A DNA stretch of 64,000 nt, taken from the NCBI RefSeq assembly GCF_028330965.1, contig NZ_JAQMUB010000093.1:51948-115947 (forward strand), written 5' to 3'. Below the pieces are notes generated by a model. That model was given only the letters and a program-made list of their open reading frames with translations, was not told where the DNA came from and made no database searches. Positions 8,551-16,581 of this stretch are shown here, in pieces. The stretch comes from Oscillatoria sp. CS-180 (GTDB lineage Bacteria; Cyanobacteriota; Cyanobacteriia; Phormidesmidales; Phormidesmidaceae). Position 1 is the stretch's first letter. Each line of letters starts with the position of its first letter. A program made the translations under genes and the position numbers.

Positions 8551-9213
8551 ATGTCTATTGTTCAAGTGTTTAGAGCAGGCGGCATCGTGATGATACCGCT
8601 GCTGTTATTTTCGATTACCGCGATCGCGCTCTCCATCGAACGTATTTTCTTTTGGTCTCGTATAAGTCGTCGTCAGCGGGCAGCGATTGATTCTTTTTTG
8701 CAAACCTACAGCGCTGACCGTTCTGTCGCTCGAACGCAGCTTGAGCAGCACGCTAGCCTTCCCATTGCTCGTATTTTTCTGGAGGCCCTTGAGCTAGAAG
8801 GTGAGCCTCCGAGCCAATTTCGCTTAGCTCTGCAAGGAGCGGCCCAGGCAGAGTTGCCTTTCCTTAAGCGATTTGGAACAGTGTTTCAGACTATTGTTGC
8901 TGTATCCCCTTTGCTAGGGCTGTTGGGAACTATTCTAGGACTCATTCGATCCTTTGCCACTATCCGACTGGGAGAAGTCGGCGCAAACGCCACTGCTGTT
9001 ACCGGTGGGATTAGCGAAGCTCTGGTGTCAACCGCTGCAGGCATGGTGGTTGCCATCTTTACGCTAGTGGTTGCCAACCTGTTTCGGGGACTCTACAAGC
9101 GACAAGTTGCCATGATTGAGGAATACGGTAGCCAACTTGAGATTCTCTATGGGCGTTACTATTTCGCAATGAGAGGAACTCAGCAGCCCGCGGAGGAAAC
9201 CTATGCTCGTTAA
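8551..9213 (+). CDS. exbB: ExbB/TolQ/MotA-family proton channel subunit
   Basis: A 220-residue inner membrane protein with one N-terminal membrane helix (IVMIPLLLFSITAIALSI) and two more after residue 120. The central segment LGLLGTILGLIRSF and the following TGGISEALVSTAAGMVVAI are the diagnostic MotA/TolQ/ExbB channel helices. With ExbD it uses the proton gradient to drive TonB-type work at the outer membrane. I prefer ATG 8551, with TAAGG 8 bp upstream, over an in-frame TTG at 8518. It overlaps exbD by 11 bp. No tonB or TonB-dependent receptor is next to it, so the driven partner is not visible; a Tol-like role is also possible. Confidence 0.8.
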   Translation: MSIVQVFRAGGIVMIPLLLFSITAIALSIERIFFWSRISRRQRAAIDSFLQTYSADRSVARTQLEQHASLPIARIFLEALELEGEPPSQFRLALQGAAQAELPFLKRFGTVFQTIVAVSPLLGLLGTILGLIRSFATIRLGEVGANATAVTGGISEALVSTAAGMVVAIFTLVVANLFRGLYKRQVAMIEEYGSQLEILYGRYYFAMRGTQQPAEETYAR

Positions 9214-9613
9214 AGATAACGATACGGATGACGATCTGGAAGTCAATATCCTGCCGCTGATTGACGTCATTTTTGCAATTCTGGCTTTCTTCATCCTGTC
9301 GTCGCTTTACCTGACCCAATCTGAAGGACTGCCCGTCAATCTGCCGGATGCGGATAGCGCCCAACCCCAGGACCAAACCGACTTCACCGTCACCATGCAG
9401 CCCGATGGTGCCATTTTTCTGGAGCAACAGCCTGTAGCGTTAGAGAATCTACGGGCCACCATTGAGGAATCTTTGTCTCCTGAGCAAACGGCTATCATCA
9501 CTATCAAAGCGGATGAAGAGGTTTATCACGGCGAAGTTGTTGCTGTCATGGATGAGCTGCGGACTTTGGAGGGAGCGAAGTTGGGGATTGCCACTGAGCC
9601 CAGCCAACCTTGA
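9203..9613 (+). CDS. exbD: ExbD/TolR-family biopolymer transport protein
   Basis: A 136-residue bitopic protein: a short acidic cytosolic N-terminus, one membrane helix (NILPLIDVIFAILAFFIL) with the essential membrane Asp that takes part in proton flow, then a periplasmic domain of about 95 residues with the usual TIKADEEVYHGEV segment. The ATG lies 11 bp inside the end of exbB, so the two are translationally coupled and made in a fixed ratio. The family call is secure; whether it works with TonB or with another partner cannot be seen. Confidence 0.85.
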   Translation: MLVKDNDTDDDLEVNILPLIDVIFAILAFFILSSLYLTQSEGLPVNLPDADSAQPQDQTDFTVTMQPDGAIFLEQQPVALENLRATIEESLSPEQTAIITIKADEEVYHGEVVAVMDELRTLEGAKLGIATEPSQP

Positions 9614-9708
9614 CTTTATTCAGTGGCGTTATCTAGGTTCTCCGCCGAGCCATTGGCACCCTCTATGATAAGAAGGAGCGATCGCTGACATTAAACAGTC
9701 GCAACATC

Positions 9709-10755
9709 ATGACAATCCATCGTAGAAAAACTCGGCGACAATTTCTCACAGCAAGCCTTTCCACGTCATTAGGCATTATTGGATGTTCGACCCTTCAGCA
9801 ACAGCAGGGGACGACGTCTGAATCATCGAGCAATTTGCTTGTTCCTGAGACATCTTTGTCCGATGCTGCATCGCTAAATCTGTCATCAACACCATCCGCG
9901 ACATCCGCCATACCAACGCGCATATTAGGACGAACTGGCGTAGAGCTGCCTGTTTTGGGATTGGGAGGGGCTGGGAAGACACCGCTATCAGATCCGAATC
10001 GAGAGCAGGCAGCTTTAGAACAGATTCAACACGCATTGACTTTGGGGATTCGCTACTTCGATACGGCAGCGAGTTATGGCCCCAGTGAGTCTTATTTGGG
10101 CAAAGTGTTGCCCCCCTATCGGAGCGACGTTTTTTTAGCTAGCAAGACAGCCGCTCTTGACTATGACGGTGCTTGGCGTGAATTAGAGCGATCGCTAGAT
10201 AGACTCCAGACCGATTATCTCGATCTTTGGCAGTTTCACCATGTCTCCTTTGACTCCGAACTCGACACGTTACTGGGAAACAACGGTGCCATCCAAGCAT
10301 TAGAAGAAGCGCAAGAGCAAGGATTGGTTCGCTTTAGTGGCATCACAGGTCACCATGAACCTCAGGTTATTGCCACAGGTCTTCAGCGCTATCCATTCGA
10401 TCACGCTCTGATTCCGGTGAATGCCGCAGATATCCATCATCCTCGATCTTTTATTCCAGGCGTGTTGCCCTTTGCTCACGAACAGAACATTGGCATCACC
10501 GCAATGAAGGTACCCGCTTATGGGCGCTTGTTCAAGCCAGGAGTACTCGATGGCATGCACCAAGCGCTAGGGTATACGCTCTCGCAGCCGGGCGTTCACT
10601 GTGCGGTCATTGCAGCCGAGACACTGGAACAATTGGAAGACAACGTGCGAGTCGCCACAGAATTTCAGACTTTAGATGGGCCTAGCTTAGCCGAGATTGA
10701 GCAGCGGACCGTCGCTGTTTGGCAAGACAACACCTTCTTCCGAGCCTGGACTTGA
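9709..10755 (+). CDS. Aldo/keto reductase with Tat and lipoprotein signals
   Basis: The N-terminus has RRKTRRQFL, a twin-arginine motif, followed by a short hydrophobic stretch ending IIGC, which fits a lipobox. After a Ser/Thr-rich linker the aldo/keto reductase barrel begins near residue 70 (ILGRTGVELPVLGLGGAG). The catalytic tetrad is present: Asp and Tyr in YFDTAASYG, Lys in LASKTA, His in WQFHHV. The usual cofactor is NADPH, which is odd for an exported enzyme. Length (348) is normal plus the signal. It stands alone with 95 bp to exbD. Family is firm; substrate and export to the cell envelope are inferred. Confidence 0.8.
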   Translation: MTIHRRKTRRQFLTASLSTSLGIIGCSTLQQQQGTTSESSSNLLVPETSLSDAASLNLSSTPSATSAIPTRILGRTGVELPVLGLGGAGKTPLSDPNREQAALEQIQHALTLGIRYFDTAASYGPSESYLGKVLPPYRSDVFLASKTAALDYDGAWRELERSLDRLQTDYLDLWQFHHVSFDSELDTLLGNNGAIQALEEAQEQGLVRFSGITGHHEPQVIATGLQRYPFDHALIPVNAADIHHPRSFIPGVLPFAHEQNIGITAMKVPAYGRLFKPGVLDGMHQALGYTLSQPGVHCAVIAAETLEQLEDNVRVATEFQTLDGPSLAEIEQRTVAVWQDNTFFRAWT

Positions 10756-10993
10756 TGAGGACCTGCTGCGGAGAGGCAATGGATGGAACGATGAATCGTC
10801 GTCACCATTGAGCCAAACCGTATTAAGCCAAACACTTGATTCAGACCATTGAGATTACCGGTAAAACGTCCCTGTAGCAATACCTGGACACTTGCGAGAC
10901 GCTTCCGAGACGTTAGCTCCACTAAGGTTTATTCATCCTTAACGGTGCGTATTGACTCAACGGCAAACTTAGGCCGTAGGAGCGCTTAAAGAA

Positions 10994-11632
10994 ATGGTTT
11001 CTCAGTTCGAAAAACAAAATCCAGAACCTAAAGCAAACGTCACAGACAATTCTCTTCCATTAATCCAGATCGCCACAGCAATGCACGAATCGCCTGCTGT
11101 TGATGTCCTCTTATTAGCCTTTAGCGCAGATCCGATTGCCCGCTGGACGTGGCCTGATCCACAGCAGTACGTGGCCCATTTCCCTAGCTTCGTCGAGGCC
11201 GTTGGGGGGAAAGCATTTGTTAATGGCAGTGCCTATTACATTGACGGTTATGCGGGTGCTGCCTTGTGGCTTCCCCCAGGCATTTATCCTAACGACGATG
11301 AACTGATTGATTTCTTGCAAAACACAGTGTCCAAGCCGCTCCAAAAAGACATCTTCACCGTGTTTGAAACGCTGGAAAGATATCACCCAGATGAGCCGCA
11401 TTGGTATCTACCACTCTTGGGAGTCGATCCCTACCAACGGAACAAAGGATATGGATCAGCATTAATGCACCATACGCTGGCCCAGTGCGATCGCGATCAA
11501 GTGTCCGCCTACCTAGAATCTTCGAGTGTCAAGAGTATCCCCTTTTATGAACGGCATGGATTTGAGGTACTCGGCACACTTCAGGTAGAGACATCACCGC
11601 CATTCTTTCCCATGCTCCGCCGACCCAGGTAA
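10994..11632 (+). CDS. GNAT-family N-acetyltransferase
   Basis: A 212-residue acetyltransferase. The acetyl-CoA binding motif A is clear: LGVDPYQRNKGYGSALM (Q/R-x-x-G-x-G/A type), followed by an YLESSSVKSIPFYERHGFE segment with the motif B Tyr and Gly-Phe. The N-terminal half contains a WTWPD and an AALWLPPGIYP segment as in putative acyltransferases acting on small molecules or antibiotics. GGAG lies about 11 bp before the ATG. The substrate is unknown and the neighbours give no hint. Confidence 0.75.
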   Translation: MVSQFEKQNPEPKANVTDNSLPLIQIATAMHESPAVDVLLLAFSADPIARWTWPDPQQYVAHFPSFVEAVGGKAFVNGSAYYIDGYAGAALWLPPGIYPNDDELIDFLQNTVSKPLQKDIFTVFETLERYHPDEPHWYLPLLGVDPYQRNKGYGSALMHHTLAQCDRDQVSAYLESSSVKSIPFYERHGFEVLGTLQVETSPPFFPMLRRPR

Positions 11633-11658
11633 AGCGTGCCGAGAAAATATATAGCTGT

Positions 11659-11855
11659 AGCCATCTAGGAATGAATGAATTTTAAGTTCTCAGTTTTGAG
11701 TTTTGAATGATTGAGTCATCGGCGAATCCAAAGTTCAAAGTTGATACTTAAATACGTTCCCGTTCCCTAGGCTTGTGCATTCTCAATAGCATCTGGGTGC
11801 TTAGCATAGGCCAGATGGCTCGCCGTCTTGTCCTAACGGAACTGGCGACGGCTAT
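11659..11855. repeat. Palindromic repeat family, copy 1 (split by a 97-bp insertion)
   Basis: The left piece AGCCATCTAGG (11659-11669) and the right piece from 11767 (CTAGGCTTGTGCAT and onward to GGAACTGGCGACGGC) together match the intact copy at 13371-13465. The two pieces are separated by the 97-bp element described separately. An AGATGGCT block closes the palindrome. Confidence 0.75.
11670..11766 (+). mobile_element. 97-bp insertion element, copy 1
   Basis: A 97-bp block starting AATGAATGAATTTTAAG and ending TTCCCGTTCC, flanked on both sides by CTAGG (11665-11669 and 11767-11771). The inverted second copy at 50634-50730 differs at three positions only. It codes for nothing and has no clear terminal inverted repeats, so it is a non-autonomous element of unknown mechanism. 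Confidence 0.75.
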
Positions 11856-11856
11856 A

Positions 11857-11950
11857 GCGTTAGCCATTTAGGCTTGGTGCGTCCAATAGCCTCTAAACCT
11901 AGCGCATTGTCAGAGGGTTCTCGTCCTGTCCTAACGGAACTCCAACGCCC
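11857..11950. repeat. Palindromic repeat family, copy 2 (diverged)
   Basis: Begins GTTAGCCATTTAGGCTTGG, has CCAATAGCCTCTAAAC in place of the usual CCAATAGCATCCGGG, and ends with the family tail GTCCTAACGGAACT. It follows copy 1 directly and lies upstream of the antiporter gene. Confidence 0.6.
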
Positions 11951-12000
11951 TTATCTTCCAATTCCTTTATTCTTCACTTTTCCAAATATTGGAGTCAATC

Positions 12001-13365
12001 ATGATTCTCTCCCCGCTCATGTCTACCTCTACACTCCTGGCCTCGACAGGTGGGGCTGAGGGGGAGGCTGCTGCAAAGATACTGGCTGTGGCGGTGACGC
12101 TGGCAACCGTCGCGATTTTTGTTTCAGCTCAAATCTTGGGCGAAATCGCGGTTCGGATTGGCCTGCCAGCGGTGCTAGGTGAACTGATTGCTGGATTCAT
12201 TATCGGCGTTTCAGGCGTTCATCTAGTCATGCTGGGTAATGGCGGGCAGGTGGCGGATTGGGCAGTGATGGTCGTTCAGCTCATTTCCGGCGGTGATAGC
12301 GCTACCATCCGCGACATTTTTGCTGGCCCGGTGAGAATTTTAATCGACGATTATGCCCAAATCGGCGTGGGGGTGCTGTTATTCAAAATTGGCCTGGAGG
12401 CCGATTTGAAGGAACTCATTAAGGTGGGACCGCAGGCGGCATCGGTAGCGGTGGCAGGCGTGGTTCTTCCCTTCGTTGCTGGGTTTTGGGGCTTAACTTT
12501 GCTTTTTCAACTGGGGACAATTCCGGCAATCTTTGGCGGGGCTGCTTTGACGGCTACTAGCATTGGGATTACCTCACGCATCATGCAGGATATGGGGGTT
12601 TTGAATACGAAAGAAGGGCAGATTATTTTGGGGGCTGCGGTTCTGGATGACATTTTGGGAATCGCGATTCTGGCTGTGGCGGTAGGGATTGCCGAGTATG
12701 GCACCGTCGAGATTGCCAACGTTTTGGGCATCATCGTCAGCGCCACCCTGTTTGTTTTAGGCGCGATCGCCCTCAACCAGGTCTTTGGCCCGCGCTACAT
12801 CAACTTCCTCGACAAACTCAATAATCCCTACAGCATCCTTGTCGGAGCAATTGTGTTTTTATTCTTGATGGCGACCGTGGCTCAGACCATTGGCTTGGAG
12901 GCCATTCTGGGCTGTTTTGCCGCTGGGATTGTTCTCGGTGACACCAAAGCAACTCACGCTCTGGAACAAGCCTGTGAGCCTTTAGTCGCCCTATTCGCGA
13001 CTATCTTCTTTGTCTCCATCGGGGCCAAGACCGATCTCAGCGTGCTGAACTTGGCTAATCCTGAGAGTCGGGATGGCTTGGTCATTGCGCTGTTTCTAAC
13101 CGTGGTGGCGATCGCAGGCAAACTAGCCGCGGGCTATTTCGTGTTCACCCGAGACAGAGTTGATCGCTTAGCTATAGGGACTGGCATGATTCCTCGGGGT
13201 GAAGTAGGGCTAGTATTTGCTGGCCTGGGAGCTGCTACCGGTGCCCTATCAGGATCGGTGAATGTGGCGATTGTCCTGATGGTGATTGCAACCACTTTTG
13301 TCGCACCTCCCCTGTTGCGATGGGTCTTTACAAACCAGCATAAGCAACTGGAGATCGCTCCCTAG
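12001..13365 (+). CDS. CPA2-family Na+(K+)/H+ antiporter
   Basis: A 454-residue membrane protein with about 12-13 helices. It has the CPA2 features: an early LPAVLGELIAGFIIG segment, LLFKIGLEADLKEL, the transport-site Asp-Asp in AAVLDDILGIAILA, and MIPRGEVGLVFAGLG near the end. This resembles the NapA/NhaS3-type antiporters that handle sodium or potassium in cyanobacterial membranes. There is no C-terminal TrkA domain. ATG 12001 is chosen over the upstream TTG 11989 because GGAG lies 6 bp before it. It is a single-gene unit flanked on both sides by copies of the palindromic repeat family. The ion is not certain. Confidence 0.85.
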   Translation: MILSPLMSTSTLLASTGGAEGEAAAKILAVAVTLATVAIFVSAQILGEIAVRIGLPAVLGELIAGFIIGVSGVHLVMLGNGGQVADWAVMVVQLISGGDSATIRDIFAGPVRILIDDYAQIGVGVLLFKIGLEADLKELIKVGPQAASVAVAGVVLPFVAGFWGLTLLFQLGTIPAIFGGAALTATSIGITSRIMQDMGVLNTKEGQIILGAAVLDDILGIAILAVAVGIAEYGTVEIANVLGIIVSATLFVLGAIALNQVFGPRYINFLDKLNNPYSILVGAIVFLFLMATVAQTIGLEAILGCFAAGIVLGDTKATHALEQACEPLVALFATIFFVSIGAKTDLSVLNLANPESRDGLVIALFLTVVAIAGKLAAGYFVFTRDRVDRLAIGTGMIPRGEVGLVFAGLGAATGALSGSVNVAIVLMVIATTFVAPPLLRWVFTNQHKQLEIAP

Positions 13366-13370
13366 TCCAG

Positions 13371-13465
13371 CGTTAGCCATCTAGGCTAATGCACCCAATA
13401 GCATCCGGGTACTGAGTGCATAGCCAGATGGCTTGCCGTCTCGTTGATGGAACTGGCGACAGCGA
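13371..13465. repeat. Palindromic repeat family, intact copy 3
   Basis: The arm AGCCATCT (13375-13382) pairs with AGATGGCT (13426-13433). Further inside, GGCTAATGCAC pairs with GTGCATAGCC apart from one bulge, and ACCC with GGGT. This makes a long hairpin just after the antiporter stop, which could also act as transcript end. The tail GGAACTGGCGACAGC is shared with copy 1. Confidence 0.75.
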
Positions 13466-13693
13466 TGGTCGCCTTACAGCTTTGGGGTTTAGGGAATGAG
13501 AAAGAGATGGACACCTTGGAGACGCCCTAGAGACGCCTATTTCACTACAGTGAAGTCATCAAAAAGCAATGACGTATAGCTTTCATCAGTTAGTTGTTGG
13601 AGCCTTGGAGCTTTTCTAAACATCCAAGTCAATAACGTTAGAAAGCGTTACCCATAGAAGGAAATTGTGTCCAGCATTGATTCGGAGGAAATC
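13466..13693. other. Rest of the antiporter to small-protein gap
   Basis: After the repeat, this stretch carries no ORF. It is AT-rich near the end, contains GACACCTTGGAGACGCC and GAGACGCC repeats similar to those at 14232-14262, and must hold the promoter of the small gene at 13694. Confidence 0.3.
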
Positions 13694-13840
13694 ATGCTTT
13701 TGGCAAACATCAAAGTTGAACAATTTATGATCGCAAGTGTTTTAGTATTTGCTATTACAGACTTGTCGCCGCATCCATCATTTTCTAAGATATTCAATGC
13801 AGAAACGCTCTCAAAAATGGAAAATATTGTCACGAAATAA
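13694..13840 (+). CDS. Small membrane-anchored protein with DLxPHP motif (48 aa)
   Basis: A short ORF with an excellent ribosome binding site (GGAGGA, 4 bp before the ATG). The product has one hydrophobic segment (FMIASVLVFAITDL) followed by SPHPSFSKIF and a short polar tail. The stretch IASVLVFAITDLSPHPSFS is 10/19 identical to the end of the 99-residue protein at 14327-14626, which argues that both are real genes. Function is unknown. I see no match to a known toxin or photosystem peptide. It lies 74 bp upstream of the 82-residue gene. Confidence 0.6.
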   Translation: MLLANIKVEQFMIASVLVFAITDLSPHPSFSKIFNAETLSKMENIVTK

Positions 13841-13914
13841 ATTTATTAGCTCTTTTCTGAAAGTCAAAGTAGGCCAGTGTTCTTTTCAACTTTACCCATA
13901 TTAGAGGCGGCATC

Positions 13915-14163
13915 ATGAAAATCGAATCTCCTAATGCCAAACCCTTATCTTCTCAAGAAATAGCCCATCTTGAAATACTCAGAGCTGTCGTTAAAAAGGC
14001 TCTGGAAGATGGTCAATTCTCCATCTATGAAGTTGAGCAGATTCAGTCGCTCATTTGGGAAGACGGGAAAGTCACTTATGAAGAGCTACGCACGGTGAAT
14101 GAAACTATTATCAGCGTGATGGGGGATAATCCTCCTGCACTGGAATGGCGCAGCTATCGTTAA
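13915..14163 (+). CDS. Small helical hypothetical protein (82 aa)
   Basis: A soluble, acidic protein that looks wholly helical: AHLEILRAVVKKALEDGQF, then YEVEQIQSLIWEDGKVTYEE, ending ALEWRSYR. The repeated ALEDGQF / WEDGKVTYEEL pattern is reminiscent of short EF-hand or TerB-like helical pairs but lacks the metal-binding residues of a true EF-hand. AGAGG stands 7 bp before the ATG. It is framed by two small membrane proteins that share a DLxPHP motif, so the three may act together. Function unknown. Confidence 0.6.
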   Translation: MKIESPNAKPLSSQEIAHLEILRAVVKKALEDGQFSIYEVEQIQSLIWEDGKVTYEELRTVNETIISVMGDNPPALEWRSYR

Positions 14164-14326
14164 ATGCTGATGAATTAAAGATTTTAGGAGTCTTTTTCTG
14201 CACTTTTCAAAAGATACAAGCATGAAGATTTGAGACGTTTCAGAAACGCTTTGGAGACGCCGAATTCCTAGCATTAGATCAACCCTTCTTACTCAATGGC
14301 TCCTTTAGACGCAAGGAGAATTTACG

Positions 14327-14626
14327 ATGAAAGCAATCGCAGAACAGGGACACATTCTAACGGCTGAACCGAAATCTCTGCGTCGAGCAACCGTTTGCCA
14401 GCTGATCGTGTCGGGTAAACGTGTTAAGAGCGCGGATCCTAGACAGACAACAAGCTCCCAGAAGAACACTGTCTTTAGCGGACACATTAAGCCAGTTCGA
14501 CTGGCGATCGCTGGCCTCTTAATACTCGCTATGGCTGATTTACTCCCCCACCCAGCACTCTCTCCGGGCTTTATTTCAACTTCGTTCTCTGCGGTCAAGC
14601 AAGCCTTACAGGAAAACATTCGTTAG
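14327..14626 (+). CDS. Small membrane-anchored protein with DLxPHP motif (99 aa)
   Basis: A basic, polar N-terminal half of about 55 residues is followed by one membrane segment (LAIAGLLILAMADLL), the motif PHPALS and a short tail ending LQENIR. AAGGAGAA lies 7 bp before the ATG. The last 45 residues align with the 48-residue protein at 13694, so this is a longer paralogue with an added cytosolic part. No known family is recognised. Likely a single-pass inner or thylakoid membrane protein. Confidence 0.6.
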   Translation: MKAIAEQGHILTAEPKSLRRATVCQLIVSGKRVKSADPRQTTSSQKNTVFSGHIKPVRLAIAGLLILAMADLLPHPALSPGFISTSFSAVKQALQENIR

Positions 14627-14709
14627 ATTTCTGGCTTCACTGCACAGTTGAACAATGATAATCTCGCCATCTTTCCATTCCTTCAGATTTTTCCAATACT
14701 TGACCCATC

Positions 14710-16422
14710 ATGCTCTTCAGAAGTACTGACCCAAAACCAACGCAACGGTTGTTGCTGACCGCGGCCTTATGCCTGATACCTGGGATGATGGTTGCCTCAC
14801 CAGGCCACTCAGCCGAAACGATTTATTTTGACTATGGTCTTTTGGGGCGATCGCTCTCCACCTCGTCCCTAGAAGCCTTTGTCGCAGATGGCACTATCGA
14901 TGATGAACTGACCCCCTACCTGAATGACTTATCCCCAGAAAGCAAAGAAGACATTCAAACGCTCTTGAGCACGCCTTTATCGTCTCTGAGTTCAGGGGTA
15001 CCCGAGGACATGAGTGATCCTGTTGTCCTGTCCCAGTGGCTATACTCGCCTATAGGTGATCTTGTTTTGTTGACAACTGGACAGTTGATCCAAACGCAGG
15101 GGCGTCAGAATGGTCAGCATGCCTTGCGTTCAGCCGTCGTTTTGGCCGCAGCGGACCCAGAGGGGCTTTCGCTCATCAACCTCATACGTTTCTATCCCAC
15201 TGGCGGTGTCCGGTTAAATCTACCGAAAATCTTGACGCTGGCTGAGGCCATCAACACCAACATTGAGACAACGGATTGGCTAGTAGATGCGGCCATTCAA
15301 GGCTCTGAAGCAGCAGCGGCGAGTGCCCCGGCCTTAGACTACAGCGCTCTGCCAATGTTGGCCGAAACTGGCTCGTTTGCAGTGCAGGAGCGGTCGCTGC
15401 TTTTACACGATGAGGAACGCAATCGGACCTATCCAACAGATCTTTACTGGCCGAACGACCTTGATGCGATCGCAGGTCCTATCCCCGTCCTAATTTTCTC
15501 TCATGGCTATGGTGATACACGCACCCACCCTGAAATAGTCGCTGCCGCTCGTAGCCTAGCTGCGAATGGATTTTTAGTAGCTGTTCCAGAACATATTGGC
15601 AGCAACAAAGCTTACCAGGATGAGCTGGCTAGGGGGCTAACCCAGGAATCGTTTGATGCGATGGAATTTATCAATCGCCCTTTGGATATTCGGTTTCTGC
15701 TCGACACCCTGGAGCAACGAAATGATCCTGACTTTCAAGGACGTCTCCAATTAAATCGCGTTGGTCTCATTGGTCACTCATTTGGAGGATATACAGCCCT
15801 GGCAACAGCTGGAGCCACCGTTGATGTCAATCGTCTACGGCAACAGTGCGATCCAGAAACAGATTTCGCCCCTGACACCGTCAATATTGCCCTCTTAATC
15901 CAGTGTCGATTGTTGGAGCTAGAAGCGTCCCCCGAAGCAATGCGCCAATTAACCGACGGCAGCCTAGCCGATGAAAGAGTCGGCATGGTGATGACCTTTG
16001 CTCCCTTAAGTAATCTGTTTGGGGAACAGGGGATGGGGCAAATTCAAGTACCCACAGTCATCATAGGAGGCGCTTACGATATTGCTACGCCGATTGTTCT
16101 AGAACAGTTGACGGCCTTCCAGTGGCTCACGACCTCCGAAAAGTATTTCTATTTAGTTGAAAACCTTTCCCACACCACAGCCCTAACTCGGGCAGTTCTG
16201 GATTTGGTGTATCCCCGAGGGGATGTGCTTGAAGGCTTTAACGAAACGGAACAATGGTTGTTTAACCTGACGGTGACGCTTGCGATCGCCCACGGGCATC
16301 TCCATTTACTAGAGAATGAAGCGTATCGTCCTTATTTGACATCGGCTTACGTTGAAACGGTCAGCGTCGAGCCGACGAGGCTTCATTTGCTGAGATCCTT
16401 TTCGCAGTTATCGGACCTGTAG
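14710..16422 (+). CDS. DUF1400 / alpha-beta hydrolase fusion, exported
   Basis: 570 residues. A signal peptide of about 35 residues (LLLTAALCLIPGMMVASPG) ends near SAETIYFDYG. Residues about 36-165 are DUF1400, the cyanobacterial N-terminal domain of predicted dienelactone-type hydrolases. The hydrolase domain begins near residue 250 with VLIFSHGYGD (oxyanion region) and has the nucleophile in GLIGHSFGGYTA. A later GGAYDIATP and a NLSHTTALT would carry the Asp and His. The enzyme should act in the periplasm or envelope on an ester; its substrate is unknown. It stands alone. Confidence 0.8.
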   Translation: MLFRSTDPKPTQRLLLTAALCLIPGMMVASPGHSAETIYFDYGLLGRSLSTSSLEAFVADGTIDDELTPYLNDLSPESKEDIQTLLSTPLSSLSSGVPEDMSDPVVLSQWLYSPIGDLVLLTTGQLIQTQGRQNGQHALRSAVVLAAADPEGLSLINLIRFYPTGGVRLNLPKILTLAEAINTNIETTDWLVDAAIQGSEAAAASAPALDYSALPMLAETGSFAVQERSLLLHDEERNRTYPTDLYWPNDLDAIAGPIPVLIFSHGYGDTRTHPEIVAAARSLAANGFLVAVPEHIGSNKAYQDELARGLTQESFDAMEFINRPLDIRFLLDTLEQRNDPDFQGRLQLNRVGLIGHSFGGYTALATAGATVDVNRLRQQCDPETDFAPDTVNIALLIQCRLLELEASPEAMRQLTDGSLADERVGMVMTFAPLSNLFGEQGMGQIQVPTVIIGGAYDIATPIVLEQLTAFQWLTTSEKYFYLVENLSHTTALTRAVLDLVYPRGDVLEGFNETEQWLFNLTVTLAIAHGHLHLLENEAYRPYLTSAYVETVSVEPTRLHLLRSFSQLSDL

Positions 16423-16581
16423 CAAGCAAGTCGTTTGTCAGAACAGTCCTCAGAAAGCAATACGGTAGGCCATTACGCCCTTTCATTAGCGTGATGACAC
16501 ATCAATCGCTAAGATCTGATGCATGATTAGACCTGCATCCCTGTCAACGCATTGGTACGATGGCAGGGCCAGCTTATCGAA

